From Rhodospirillaceae bacterium (GTDB lineage Bacteria; Pseudomonadota; Alphaproteobacteria; CACIAM-22H2), in the NCBI GenBank assembly GCA_027490975.1, contig JAIXXA010000031.1:1-48888 (forward strand): DNA of 48,888 bases. Direction: 5' to 3'. Both the position numbers and the translations under genes were made by a program. Under the pieces are notes generated by a model. It was not told where the DNA came from, did no database searches, and saw nothing but the letters and a program-made list of their open reading frames with translations. This document shows, one piece after another, positions 16,646-25,492 of the stretch; the first letter of the stretch is position 1; each line of letters starts with the position of its first letter.

Positions 16646-17572
16646 ATGCCCGCGCTCCCCGCACCCACCCGCCTGCAATCGGCCGTCGAAGCGCTCAATC
16701 TCGCGTGGCGCAATCGGGTGTTCTATCTGTTCGTGGCGCCGTTCGCGGCGCTCACCATCGTCTTCGGCCTGTGGCCGATCGCGCTGTCGATCCAGGTCTC
16801 GCTGACCGCTTCGGCCTCGGCCCTGTCGCCGAACCCGACCTATGTGGGCCTCGCCAACTACGCGACCGTGCTGGCCGATCCGATTTTCATCGCCTCGCTG
16901 TGGCGCACCCTTTGGTACGCGGCCCTCGCGGTCGCGGCGAATCTAGCCTTTGCGCTCGGCGTTGCGATCCTCATCGACAGCCCGCGTCTGCGGGCGGGCT
17001 CGATGTTCTTCCGCCTTGCGATCTTCCTGCCGGTCGTCACGCCGGATGTGGCGGGCTATGTGGTTTGGCGCTGGCTCTACGACCGCAGCTTCGGTGCGAT
17101 CAATGCGGCGGCCGAGCAGCTTGGCCTGCCCGCTTTCGGCGGCCTGTCGAGCGTGGACACGGTCACGATCGCCGTGCTGATCGCCGAATTGTGGCACCAT
17201 GCCGGCTTCTACATGACGATCTTCCTGGCCAACCTTGCGATGCGCGACCGCGCCCTCGAAGAGGCCGCCGCGATCGACGGGGCCACCACCTGGCAGAAAT
17301 GGCGCTTCATCATCCTGCCGCAGCTGCGCCCGGCCATCGTCATCAATCTCGTCTATGCGACCGTGCAGTTTCTGAAAACCTTCACCGTCGTCGTCGTGAT
17401 GACGAAGGGCGGGCCCGCCGAGCGCACCAATTTCGTGAGCTACTACGCCTACCAGCTTTTCGACCAAGGCCGCTACGGCGAGGCGACCGCGATGGCGAGC
17501 CTGCTGTTCGCGATCGTGATCGCGCTGTCGCTGGGCGCTTTCAAACTGTCGGAAGGGCGCGCCCCCAAATGA
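16646..17572 (+). CDS. ABC sugar permease 1 (MalF-like)
   Basis: A 308-residue inner-membrane permease with about six predicted transmembrane helices. The binding-protein-dependent transport loop reads EEAAAIDGATTWQKWRFIILPQLRP (about residues 215-239), which docks on the ATPase. It resembles the MalF/UgpA type. The ATG at 16646 was chosen because upstream sequence in the frame lies in the receptor gene and the hairpin. The stop overlaps the next permease by ATGA. No ATPase gene occurs in this operon. Confidence 0.92.
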   Translation: MPALPAPTRLQSAVEALNLAWRNRVFYLFVAPFAALTIVFGLWPIALSIQVSLTASASALSPNPTYVGLANYATVLADPIFIASLWRTLWYAALAVAANLAFALGVAILIDSPRLRAGSMFFRLAIFLPVVTPDVAGYVVWRWLYDRSFGAINAAAEQLGLPAFGGLSSVDTVTIAVLIAELWHHAGFYMTIFLANLAMRDRALEEAAAIDGATTWQKWRFIILPQLRPAIVINLVYATVQFLKTFTVVVVMTKGGPAERTNFVSYYAYQLFDQGRYGEATAMASLLFAIVIALSLGAFKLSEGRAPK

Positions 17573-18420
17573 TAGCGCAGCGACGCGGATTTCGGAGCCA
17601 TGCGACGACGGCGGTGCTCTACGCCTTCGCCACGTCGTTGAGCTTGCTGTTCCTCTATCCCTATTGGTGGATGTGCCTCGGCATGTTCCGCAACGCGCGC
17701 CAGGTCACGGGCGATCCGCTGCGGCTGTGGCCCGAGCAGTTCGATTTCTCGATCTTCGCCGAAATCCAGCGCATCGGCGGCGTGCCGTTCTGGCAGTATG
17801 TGGCGAACTCGTTTGTGATCACAGGGGCATCGACCCTGCTCGGCGTGGTCGTGACGGCGGCGGGCGCATACGCGCTCACGCGCAAACCCGAACTGCCGGG
17901 CTTCCGCTGGCTGCGCTACGGGTTTCTCGTCACGATCATGTATCCCTACATGCTGCTCGTGATCCCGGTCTATATCGTTGTCTTCAAGCTCGGCCTGCTC
18001 GGGTCCTATGCCGGCATCGTATTGTTCCTCGCGCTCGGTCCGATCCAGTTTTTCCTGTTCGACCAGTTCTTCCGCACGCTGCCGCGCGAAGTGATCGAGG
18101 CCGGCATCTGCGACGGGGCCAGCGAAGCGCAGATTCTGTTCAAGATCATCCTGCCGATGGCCAAGCCGATACTCGCGACCGTGGCGCTGATCACGTTCCT
18201 GATCAACTGGTCGCAATGGTTCCCGATCCTCGTGATCTCGCGCTCGCCCGACACGTTCACGCTGCCGGTCGCGTTGCTTGCGATGAACGGCGAACTCGGC
18301 TCGAATTTCCGCGGCATCATGGCTTTGGCCTTCGTGACGACCTTGCCGGTCGCGGTTCTGTTCGTGCTGGCGCAGCGGCGAGTGATGGAAGGCATGGCGG
18401 CGGGAGCGGTAAAGGGATGA
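17569..18420 (+). CDS. ABC sugar permease 2 (MalG-like)
   Basis: A 283-residue MalG/UgpE-type permease with about six membrane helices. A periplasmic loop carries the GGVPFWQYVANSF region, and the coupling loop is EAGICDGASEAQILFKIILPMAKP (about residues 179-202). The ATG overlaps the stop of permease 1 (ATGA), and its own stop overlaps the next gene by ATGA. It forms the channel with permease 1. Because no ATP-binding gene is present here, a shared MsmX/UgpC-type ATPase encoded elsewhere is presumably used. Confidence 0.92.
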   Translation: MIAQRRGFRSHATTAVLYAFATSLSLLFLYPYWWMCLGMFRNARQVTGDPLRLWPEQFDFSIFAEIQRIGGVPFWQYVANSFVITGASTLLGVVVTAAGAYALTRKPELPGFRWLRYGFLVTIMYPYMLLVIPVYIVVFKLGLLGSYAGIVLFLALGPIQFFLFDQFFRTLPREVIEAGICDGASEAQILFKIILPMAKPILATVALITFLINWSQWFPILVISRSPDTFTLPVALLAMNGELGSNFRGIMALAFVTTLPVAVLFVLAQRRVMEGMAAGAVKG

Positions 18421-19571
18421 ACGATCTGGGCGGACACGACGAACGGGTTGGGCTTGCAAGCCGCATCGATGCGGCGCGCGAACGATCGATCGCTTGGCTT
18501 GCATCGATGCAGATCGAAAAGGCGCCACCGGGCGTGCTGCGCATTTCGCCCGCCCACGACGCCGGAAAGTGGCCGGGCGTGGCTTTGCCGGGCACCTACA
18601 ACGGCATCATGTGCGCCGACCTGATCGGCGGCTATCCGGCTCTCGGGCTCGAGAGCGAGGCCGCGCGCAACCGGCTTGCGATCTGGCTCGAAGGATTCCG
18701 GCGTACCGACGGCGTGTTCCGCATACCCGAGATGCGCAACGACGCGGTGTTCAAGAAACCCGACCGCGGCGAGACCTGGCGCTACATCGATTTCCACGTG
18801 ACCAACTACGCGTTGGGCGCGATCGAAGCGCTCGTTCCGCAACGCAAGCCCGTTCTCGATTTCGTGCAACTCTATCTCGAGCCTCTGCATCTCAAAGCCT
18901 GGCTTGCCGAGCGCGATCTGCGCGATCCCTGGCAGGAGGGCAACAACATCGTCAATCTCGCGGGCTTTCTGTTCGCGCTTGCGCGCCACGGCACCGCCGC
19001 CGAAAAGGCGGCGGTGGCGACGTGCCTCGAGATTCTGTTCGCGTGGCACGACCGGTTGCAGGAACCGAGCACCGGCTTCTGGGGCGTGGGCCAAGCCAGC
19101 GACCCCACGCGCCTGCTGCACGCCATGGCGGGTTCGATGCACAACTACCACATCTGGTACGCGATGGGTCGCACCCCGCCCTTCTTCGAGCGCGCGATCG
19201 ACTATTGCCTGACGCTGCCGCCGCGCGTCGACAGCGCGTGCATCGACGTCGACATCGTCGATGTTCTCGTGCATGGGCTTGCGGCAAGCAAGGCGCCCAC
19301 GCCCAAAGCGCTCGGCTGGCTTGCCGCGATCCTCGAAGCCCTTCTCGACGAGCAGAACGAAGACGGCGGTTTTGCCGACATACGCACCGGCATCCGCCGC
19401 CAAGACGGCTGGGTGCGCGGCTACGAAGAACCGCAAGGAATCTCGAACACGTTCGCGACCTGGTTCCGCTGGATCGCGATCGCGATGGCCTCGGACGTGC
19501 TGTTCCCCGGAAAGTTCAAGTGGCGCTTCCGGCGCTCGATCGGCATCGGCTTTCGCGGCCTCAGACCATGA
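18417..19571 (+). CDS. Unknown protein, alpha/alpha-toroid-like, coupled to GH2 gene
   Basis: A 384-residue protein without signal peptide. It is helical with regularly spaced aromatic and Trp residues. A DEQNEDGGFAD segment (about residues 316-326) resembles the DGGF turns of squalene-cyclase/prenyltransferase-type alpha/alpha barrels, and SMHNYHIWYAMG and DPWQEGNNIVNLAGF look like conserved active-site or substrate-groove segments. Enzymes with this fold include glycoside hydrolases, lyases and epimerases. It is coupled by ATGA to the sugar permease before it and to the GH2 gene after it, so a cytoplasmic step in glycoside breakdown is likely. No precise family was recognised. Confidence 0.7.
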   Translation: MNDLGGHDERVGLASRIDAARERSIAWLASMQIEKAPPGVLRISPAHDAGKWPGVALPGTYNGIMCADLIGGYPALGLESEAARNRLAIWLEGFRRTDGVFRIPEMRNDAVFKKPDRGETWRYIDFHVTNYALGAIEALVPQRKPVLDFVQLYLEPLHLKAWLAERDLRDPWQEGNNIVNLAGFLFALARHGTAAEKAAVATCLEILFAWHDRLQEPSTGFWGVGQASDPTRLLHAMAGSMHNYHIWYAMGRTPPFFERAIDYCLTLPPRVDSACIDVDIVDVLVHGLAASKAPTPKALGWLAAILEALLDEQNEDGGFADIRTGIRRQDGWVRGYEEPQGISNTFATWFRWIAIAMASDVLFPGKFKWRFRRSIGIGFRGLRP

Positions 19572-21331
19572 CCGTCGAAGACCCGTTTGCGCATCTGCAC
19601 GACGAGGACTACGCAGCTGCCTTCTCGCGCGACTGGACGGGTGCAAACAGCCTCGTCGATCCGGGCGCGCGCGCCGTCCAGCCGCTCGACGGCGACTGGG
19701 AGATGACGCTCGATCCGTTCGACGAAGGTTTGCGCCAGCGCTGGTACGCGCTCGACGACGCCCCGCCCGAACGCTGGCGCGTGCCGCGCGACTACGATCC
19801 GGGCGGGGCCGACAGCGTCCCTGTGCCGTCGTGCTGGAACCTGCTGCGGCCCGAGCTCAAGCACTACGAAGGGGCCGTCTGGTTCGTGCGCAGCTTCGAC
19901 GCCGCTCCCGGCCCCGGCATGCGCCAGCTGCTGCAGTTCGGCGCGGCGAACTACGCCGCGCGCGTGTTCTTGAACGGCCGGTTTCTGGGCGCGCATCGCG
20001 GCGGCTCGACGCCGTTCACGCTCGACGCGACGCAAGCCCTCGTCGCAGGCGCAAACCGCCTGATGGTGCATGTCGAGAACCGGCGCCGCGACGACCGCGT
20101 GCCGATGTCGCATTTCGACTGGTTCAACTACGGCGGCCTGCATCGCAGCGTGGGCCTGATGCAGGTCCCAGCCCTGCACGTCAGAAGCTTTGCGATCCAT
20201 CTTGCCGCCGACAGCGACAAGGCGATCGAAGTGCGGGTCGAGCTTTCGGCCCGCGTCGATGCGTCCGCGCGCGTGCGCGTGCCCGAACTCGGGCTCGACC
20301 GGCCGATCGAGATCGCTGGCGGCAGCGGCACGGCGCGCTTTGCCGCAGCACCCGACTTGTGGTCGCCCGAACGCCCGCGCCTCTACGATGTCGAGATCGC
20401 GTGCGGCAGCGACCGCGTGCAAGAGCGCGTCGGTTTCCGGCGCATCGCGACCCGCGGCACGAACATCCTGCTGAACGGCGCGCCGATCCGCCTCAAAGGG
20501 GCTTGCGTGCACGAAGACGACATCGCGCGCGGACGCTGCACGGACGCTGCGGACATCGCGCGCCGCTTTGCCGATCTCAAAGCCCTCGGCGGAAATTTCC
20601 TGCGCCTGTCGCATTATCCGCACGACCCGCTGGTGGCGCGCATGGCCGATGCGGCGGGCGTGCTGTTGTGGGCGGAGATCCCCGTCTATTGGGCGATCGA
20701 TTTCGCCAATCAAGACACCTATGCCGACGCCGAGAACCAGCTCCTGGAACTTGTCGCGCGCGACCGCAACCGGGCAAGCGTGATCCTGTGGGGGGTCGGC
20801 AACGAAAACGCCGACACCGACGCACGCTATCGCTTCATGGCCGCACTCGCCGACGCGGCCAAACGCGCCGATCCCACGCGCCTCGTATCGGCGGCGTGCC
20901 TTGTGAACCGCGAGAAGTTCCGCATCGAAGACCGGCTTGCCGACAAGCTCGACGTGATCGGCCTCAACGAGTATTTCGGCTGGTACGAACCGGACCCAAA
21001 GGATCTCGCACGCTTGCTCGCCAATTCCGATCCCGACAAACCGCTCTTGATCAGCGAAACCGGGGCGGACGCGGTCGCAGGCCTGCACGGGCCCGATTCG
21101 TTGCTGTTCGGCGAAGAACGCCAGGCCGCGTTCTTCCGCAACCAGCTCGACATCCTGCGCCCGTTTCCCTACGTGCAAGGCATGGCGGTGTGGCTGCTCT
21201 ACGATTTCCGCTCCGAACGTCGCCAGACGCGCTTCCAGCGCGGCTGGAACCGCAAGGGCCTCATCGCCGAAGACAAGACAACGCGCAAAGCCGCGTTTGC
21301 GGCGCTGCGCGACGCCTGGGCCAACTGGTAG
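19568..21331 (+). CDS. GH2 beta-glycosidase (beta-glucuronidase/galactosidase type)
   Basis: A 587-residue family 2 glycoside hydrolase: N-terminal jelly-roll (VPVPSCWN, FVRSFDAAPG, ARVFLNGRFLGAHRGG), an immunoglobulin-like middle domain, then a TIM barrel. The acid/base Glu is E413 in GVGNENAD, and the nucleophile is probably E497 in LLISETGAD. The NFLRLSHYPHDP segment is also characteristic. It has no signal peptide, so it should cleave imported di- or oligosaccharides in the cytoplasm. Size is close to beta-glucuronidase (about 600) and much shorter than LacZ. It is the last gene of the LacI-controlled operon. Confidence 0.9.
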   Translation: MTVEDPFAHLHDEDYAAAFSRDWTGANSLVDPGARAVQPLDGDWEMTLDPFDEGLRQRWYALDDAPPERWRVPRDYDPGGADSVPVPSCWNLLRPELKHYEGAVWFVRSFDAAPGPGMRQLLQFGAANYAARVFLNGRFLGAHRGGSTPFTLDATQALVAGANRLMVHVENRRRDDRVPMSHFDWFNYGGLHRSVGLMQVPALHVRSFAIHLAADSDKAIEVRVELSARVDASARVRVPELGLDRPIEIAGGSGTARFAAAPDLWSPERPRLYDVEIACGSDRVQERVGFRRIATRGTNILLNGAPIRLKGACVHEDDIARGRCTDAADIARRFADLKALGGNFLRLSHYPHDPLVARMADAAGVLLWAEIPVYWAIDFANQDTYADAENQLLELVARDRNRASVILWGVGNENADTDARYRFMAALADAAKRADPTRLVSAACLVNREKFRIEDRLADKLDVIGLNEYFGWYEPDPKDLARLLANSDPDKPLLISETGADAVAGLHGPDSLLFGEERQAAFFRNQLDILRPFPYVQGMAVWLLYDFRSERRQTRFQRGWNRKGLIAEDKTTRKAAFAALRDAWANW

Positions 21332-21406
21332 GGCGCTTTCGAGGGTCTCCGACCGCCCGAACCGCCGATATGCTTAGCGTCTTTCGAGGCCGAGGACAGG
21401 ATCTCG

Positions 21407-21628
21407 ATGCGCGCTGCGCTGGCCGCAAGAGCGGCAAACGGCGCGGTGCGAGCGGGCAACGAGCTGCGACGCATCGCGTGCGAGACGGCCTATCTTTATC
21501 TGGCCAAGAACGAGCTGCGCGATTGCGCCATTCTCGCCCAGCTCAAGCGCCGGCGCCGACGCACGTCCGACCGCCTCAAAGCTGGCGTTTGTGGTGCGCC
21601 AAATGGTCGGCCACGAAACTCTGGATGA
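21407..21628 (+). CDS. Possible small helical protein (73 aa), uncertain
   Basis: A short frame in the 244-base gap between the GH2 gene and fghA. Its first 50 or so codons show GC-rich third positions like real genes here, and a weak AGGA precedes the ATG. The final 53 bases overlap the converging fghA end and read out of character. It contains an Arg-rich stretch (KRRRRR). No family is recognised and it may be spurious. Confidence 0.25.
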   Translation: MRAALAARAANGAVRAGNELRRIACETAYLYLAKNELRDCAILAQLKRRRRRTSDRLKAGVCGAPNGRPRNSG

Positions 21629-22406
21629 AAAAGTAGCCGTGGTCGAAGCCCGCATGGCGGCGCAGCGTAAGTCTCTGGCCGCTTGCTTTGGCAGCCTCTT
21701 CGAGCAGGTCCGGGCGCAATTGTTCGGCAAGGAACTTGTCGGTCAGCCCTTGGTCGACAAGGATCTCGCGCTCGAAGGGCTTGGCGCGCATCAGCGCGCA
21801 CGCATCGTAGGCGGCCCATGCCGCGCGGTCGGCCCCGAGATAGAGGCCGAACGCTTTGTGGCCCCACGGGCATTGCATGGGGGCTGCGATCGGCGCAAAA
21901 GCCGAACAGCTGCGGAAACGTTCGGGGCGGCGCAAGGCCGCAACAAGCGCCCCGTGCCCGCCCATCGAATGGCCCATCACGCCGAAGCGCGCGGGGTCCA
22001 CCGGGAACTCGGCCGCGACGAGGCTCGGCAGCTCGTCCACGACGTAGCTGAACATGCGGTAATGCGCCTGCCAGGGCGCTTGCGTCGAATCGACATAGAA
22101 ACCCGCCCCTTGGCCGAAATCCCAGGCGTCGCGGTCGCCGGGCAAGACGGGTTCGCGCGGGCTCGTGTCGGGCATCACGAGCACAAGCCCGAGTTCGGCC
22201 GCAACACGCTGGGCGCCTGCCTTGATCGCGAAGGTTTCCTCGGTGCAGGTCAGGCCGGCAAGCGCCATCACGGCCGGAAGCTTCGCGCCGCCCGCATGCG
22301 GCGGCACGAAAACCGAGAAGCGCATGGGGCCTGCACACGCCGCCGATGCGTGGCGGTAGAAGCCTTGCGTGCCGCCGAAGCAGGCATGCGTCGCGAGCGT
22401 TTCCAT
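21576..22406 (-). CDS. fghA: S-formylglutathione hydrolase
   Basis: A 276-residue serine hydrolase that converts S-formylglutathione to formate and GSH, the second step of glutathione-dependent formaldehyde oxidation. The esterase-D fold is clear: LTCTEETFAIKAGAQR, the nucleophile Ser147 in GHSMGGHGAL, Asp223 in DQGLTDKF and His256 in HAGFDHGYFF form the catalytic triad. Length matches the family (about 278). It begins 6 bases after the formaldehyde dehydrogenase stop, so the two form one transcription unit on the minus strand. Confidence 0.96.
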   Translation of the reverse strand: METLATHACFGGTQGFYRHASAACAGPMRFSVFVPPHAGGAKLPAVMALAGLTCTEETFAIKAGAQRVAAELGLVLVMPDTSPREPVLPGDRDAWDFGQGAGFYVDSTQAPWQAHYRMFSYVVDELPSLVAAEFPVDPARFGVMGHSMGGHGALVAALRRPERFRSCSAFAPIAAPMQCPWGHKAFGLYLGADRAAWAAYDACALMRAKPFEREILVDQGLTDKFLAEQLRPDLLEEAAKASGQRLTLRRHAGFDHGYFFIQSFVADHLAHHKRQL

Positions 22407-22412
22407 CTTTCC

Positions 22413-23522
22413 TCAGTAGGTGAGAACGGTGCGGATCGAACTGCCGCTGCGCATCAGATCGAAGCCTTCGTTGATCTTCTCGTGCGGCAGCACATGGGTG
22501 ATGAGATCGTCGATATTGATCTTGCCGTCCATGTACCAATCGACGATGCGCGGCACTTGGGTGCGCCCGCGCACGCCGCCGAAAGCGGTCCCTTTCCACA
22601 CGCGCCCGGTCACAAGCTGGAAAGGCCGCGTTGAAATCTCCTGGCCCGCACCCGCCACGCCGACCACGACCGAAACGCCCCAGCCGCGATGGCAGCATTC
22701 GAGCGCCTGGCGCATCAGCGTGGTGTTGCCCACGCATTCGAAGCTGTAGTCGGCGCCGCCCTTGGTGAGCTCGACGAGATGGGCGACGAGATCGCCCTTG
22801 AGATCCTTGGGGTTGACGAAGTGCGTCATGCCGAATTTGCGCGCGATCGCCTCGCGTGCGGGATTGATGTCCACGCCCACGATCATGTCGGCACCCGCCA
22901 TGCGGGCACCCTGCAGCACGTTGAGCCCGATGCCGCCGAGGCCGAACACGACGACGTTCGCCCCCGGCTCGACCTTGGCCGTATGCAGCACGGCCCCAAT
23001 GCCGGTCGTGACGCCGCAGCCGATGTAGCAGACCTTGTCGAACGGCGCGTCCTTGCGGATCTTCGCAAGCGCGATCTCGGGCAGCACCGTGAAGTTCGCG
23101 AAGGTCGAACAGCCCATATAGTGCAGCACCGAAGCGCCGCTGCACGAGAAGCGGCTCGTGCCGTCCGGCATCACGCCCTTGCCTTGCGTGGCCCGGATCG
23201 CCGTGCACAGATTCGATTTCTGGCTGAGGCAGGTTTTGCACTGTCGGCATTCGGGCGTGTAGAGCGGGATCACATGGTCGCCCTTCTGCAACGTCGTCAC
23301 GCCCTTGCCGACATCGACGACGATCCCCGCGCCCTCGTGGCCGAGCACGACCGGAAACATGCCCTCGGGATCGGCGCCCGAGAGCGTGTATTCGTCCGTG
23401 TGGCAGATGCCGGTCGCTTTGATCTCGACCAGCACCTCGCCCTCCTTCGGGCCTTCGAGATCGATCGTCTCGAGCACGAGCGGCGATTTGGCTTTGTAGG
23501 CGACGGCGGCGCGGACCTTCAT
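22413..23522 (-). CDS. frmA: S-(hydroxymethyl)glutathione dehydrogenase (class III ADH)
   Basis: A 369-residue zinc alcohol dehydrogenase oxidising S-hydroxymethylglutathione to S-formylglutathione with NAD+. The catalytic zinc site is Cys40 (GICHTDEY) and His62/Glu63 (GHEGAG). The structural zinc has Cys92, Cys95, Cys98 and Cys106. The coenzyme loop GLGGIGLNVLQGA and the class III segment GCSTFANFTV are also present. Other names used are adhC, flhA and gfa. The ATG overlaps the stop of the upstream TIM-barrel gene by ATGA, which makes the TIM-barrel protein a likely partner in the same C1 pathway. Confidence 0.96.
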   Translation of the reverse strand: MKVRAAVAYKAKSPLVLETIDLEGPKEGEVLVEIKATGICHTDEYTLSGADPEGMFPVVLGHEGAGIVVDVGKGVTTLQKGDHVIPLYTPECRQCKTCLSQKSNLCTAIRATQGKGVMPDGTSRFSCSGASVLHYMGCSTFANFTVLPEIALAKIRKDAPFDKVCYIGCGVTTGIGAVLHTAKVEPGANVVVFGLGGIGLNVLQGARMAGADMIVGVDINPAREAIARKFGMTHFVNPKDLKGDLVAHLVELTKGGADYSFECVGNTTLMRQALECCHRGWGVSVVVGVAGAGQEISTRPFQLVTGRVWKGTAFGGVRGRTQVPRIVDWYMDGKINIDDLITHVLPHEKINEGFDLMRSGSSIRTVLTY

Positions 23523-24547
23523 GTGTTTTTCTCCCCTGTCGTTTCGTGCCCCACGGCTTCGGCGCGGGCGGTCTGCCATTCCGCGCGCAGCCAGCGGGCG
23601 CACGCGACATTGTCGTCGAAGATCGAGTAGCCCTGGCCCGCGCCGTAGTCGATGTTCGGGATATGCTCGCACGAGATCTGGCCGAGCGTGCCATTGAGAT
23701 CGCGCGCGCGATGGCGCAGAAGATCGCGCATCGTGCGCTTCCAGGGCTCGAGTTTTTCTTCGTGCCAGTCCGCGTGGTAGGCACCGGGCGCCGGCCTCGC
23801 GAACGGATACTGGATGCCGCGCCCGAAACTGCCGTCGGGATGACGCGCGCGGATATTCTTCGGGTTTGCCGGCACAGCCGCACGCGCATGGGCGTGGTGC
23901 ACCCAGTTCGACGCGATCCAGCGCATCGAAACGTTGCCTTCGCGGTCGGGCTCAAGCACCAACGCGCCACGCTCCACGTCGGCGCGCATGTTCTGCACGT
24001 CCTGTTCGGCCGGATTGTCGATCTTGAACACGACATGGCTGTGGTCGAGCGTCATGCGGAACGGCACGCCGCGCGCCTCGACAAGCGACGCCACGCGCGC
24101 CACGCGCCCGAAATGCTCGGACCACATGTTCACATGCACCTCGAAGCACGGGACCACGCCGTGGCGCATGGCAAAATCGTGGGCCCACAGATAGAAGTCG
24201 GCGACTTCGCCGTCGCCGAGCACATGCCCGTCGGCGTGGCAGGTCAGAAGCTGCACATTGTGCACAAGGCTGCCAAGCAGCCGGGCTTTGACGATGTTCT
24301 GCTCGAACAAAGCTTCGTCGCGGCCGCAAACATAGAACCAGCCGCCCGCGCGCACCGGCAGATCGCAGGCTTCGCTGGCTTTGAGAAGGGCGCGAAACTC
24401 GTCGTCGGGCGGCGTGCGGTCGATATAGTCGAACACGCCCGCATCCTTGACCATCCGCACCTTCGTCGCGACGTCGGGGATCGCAGCGTCGCTGTGCGTC
24501 GCCCCCCCGCCCGTGCAGCCGATTTTGAGATCGTCGATTTCGCCCAG
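23519..24547 (-). CDS. Sugar-isomerase-like TIM-barrel protein with apparent CTG start
   Basis: A TIM-barrel protein resembling xylose isomerase-like sugar phosphate isomerases/epimerases. Candidate metal or substrate residues lie in PCFEVHVNMWSE, RMTLDHSHVVFK and the C-terminal QISCEHIPNIDYG. Coding character continues upstream of the nearest GTG (24458-24460): the stretch LKIGCTGGGATHSDAAIPDVATK forms the expected first strand and helix but contains no ATG, GTG or TTG. A CTG at 24545-24547 preceded by AGGGGG at good spacing is the best start, giving 342 residues. A sequence error is the alternative. It is coupled by ATGA to frmA. The reaction is unknown; a role in releasing or handling a formaldehyde precursor is inference. 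Confidence 0.78.
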   Translation of the reverse strand: MGEIDDLKIGCTGGGATHSDAAIPDVATKVRMVKDAGVFDYIDRTPPDDEFRALLKASEACDLPVRAGGWFYVCGRDEALFEQNIVKARLLGSLVHNVQLLTCHADGHVLGDGEVADFYLWAHDFAMRHGVVPCFEVHVNMWSEHFGRVARVASLVEARGVPFRMTLDHSHVVFKIDNPAEQDVQNMRADVERGALVLEPDREGNVSMRWIASNWVHHAHARAAVPANPKNIRARHPDGSFGRGIQYPFARPAPGAYHADWHEEKLEPWKRTMRDLLRHRARDLNGTLGQISCEHIPNIDYGAGQGYSIFDDNVACARWLRAEWQTARAEAVGHETTGEKNT

Positions 24548-24643
24548 TGCCGCCCCCTGCCCGCCAAACCCCGACGCATTCGCGCTTCTAGCATCGAACG
24601 TTCGGGAAATCGACAGGCGGAATCGGCGCCCAAACGCCGGCGC

Positions 24644-25492
24644 TCACGCCGCCTTGTGGCCGTAGGCTTTGAGCACGATCTTTTCGGCGAGCGTCACGAA
24701 CCCGAACAGCGTGAGCCCGATCGCGCACAGAACCGCGATCGCGGCGAGAATCGTGGTCGTCTCGGCCATCGAAGAGGCGAACATGATGAGATAGCCGAGC
24801 CCTTTGTTGGCGGTGATGAACTCGCCCACCACCACGCCGATGATCGCAAAGGTGATCGCGATCTTCATGCCCGAAAACAGATGCGGCAGCGCGTAGGGGA
24901 AACGCACGGCCCAGAAAATCTGCCAGTTGGACGCCGTAAGGCCGCGGCACAGGCGCAGCATGTCGCCGGGCACGTTGGTAAGGCCCGTGATCGTCGCGAT
25001 GACGACCGGGAAAAACGAGATGAACACCGCGAAGGTCAAGCGGCTCTCGGCGCCGATGCCGAGCCACACGATGAACAAGGGGGCGAGAGCGATCTTCGGG
25101 ATCAGCTGGAAGAAGACGATGTTCGGATAGAGGGCCGCGCGCAGCCAGCTCGAATAGACGAGGCTGGCGGCAAGCGCGATCCCGAGCGTGGTCGCGATCG
25201 CAAAGCCCGCGACCGCTTCGGTCGTCGTCGAGATCGCGTTGGCGTAGAGCAGTTTGCGGATCGACCAGATGCGCTCGGCGATGTCCGAAGGCGCCGGCAA
25301 TATCACCTTGGGAATGCCGTTGAGATCTACGGCCGCTTCCCAAACGAGAAGCACCGCAAGGGCCGTCAGCATCGGCAGCACGATGTGCTTGAAGGCCTGC
25401 AGCATCTTGGCCTTGCGCGCGCGCGCGATCCGCGTCCGGCGGCGCAGCTCGGCCGAATCTTCGGCAAGTGCCGTCAGCCCGATGTCGGTCAT
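24644..25492 (-). CDS. ABC permease, nitrate/taurine/sulfonate (NitT/TauT) type
   Basis: A 282-residue inner-membrane permease with about six helices. Features are LPAPSDIAERIW near the first helix, the coupling loop around LRLCRGLTASNWQIFWAVRFPYALPH (about residues 175-200), and the following GEFITANKGLGYLIM, all typical of SsuC/TauC/ThiX proteins. The ATG overlaps the stop of the ATPase gene (ATGA). It works with the ATPase and receptor upstream. Such systems import small organic molecules: sulfonates, pyrimidine precursors, nitrate and others. Confidence 0.93.
   Translation of the reverse strand: MTDIGLTALAEDSAELRRRTRIARARKAKMLQAFKHIVLPMLTALAVLLVWEAAVDLNGIPKVILPAPSDIAERIWSIRKLLYANAISTTTEAVAGFAIATTLGIALAASLVYSSWLRAALYPNIVFFQLIPKIALAPLFIVWLGIGAESRLTFAVFISFFPVVIATITGLTNVPGDMLRLCRGLTASNWQIFWAVRFPYALPHLFSGMKIAITFAIIGVVVGEFITANKGLGYLIMFASSMAETTTILAAIAVLCAIGLTLFGFVTLAEKIVLKAYGHKAA

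Noticed and set aside
24244-24633. Alternative ATG-initiated frame at the TIM-barrel N-terminus, implying a frameshift
   Set aside because: Its translation is Arg-rich and not protein-like, while the CTG-initiated frame reads as a proper first strand and helix.
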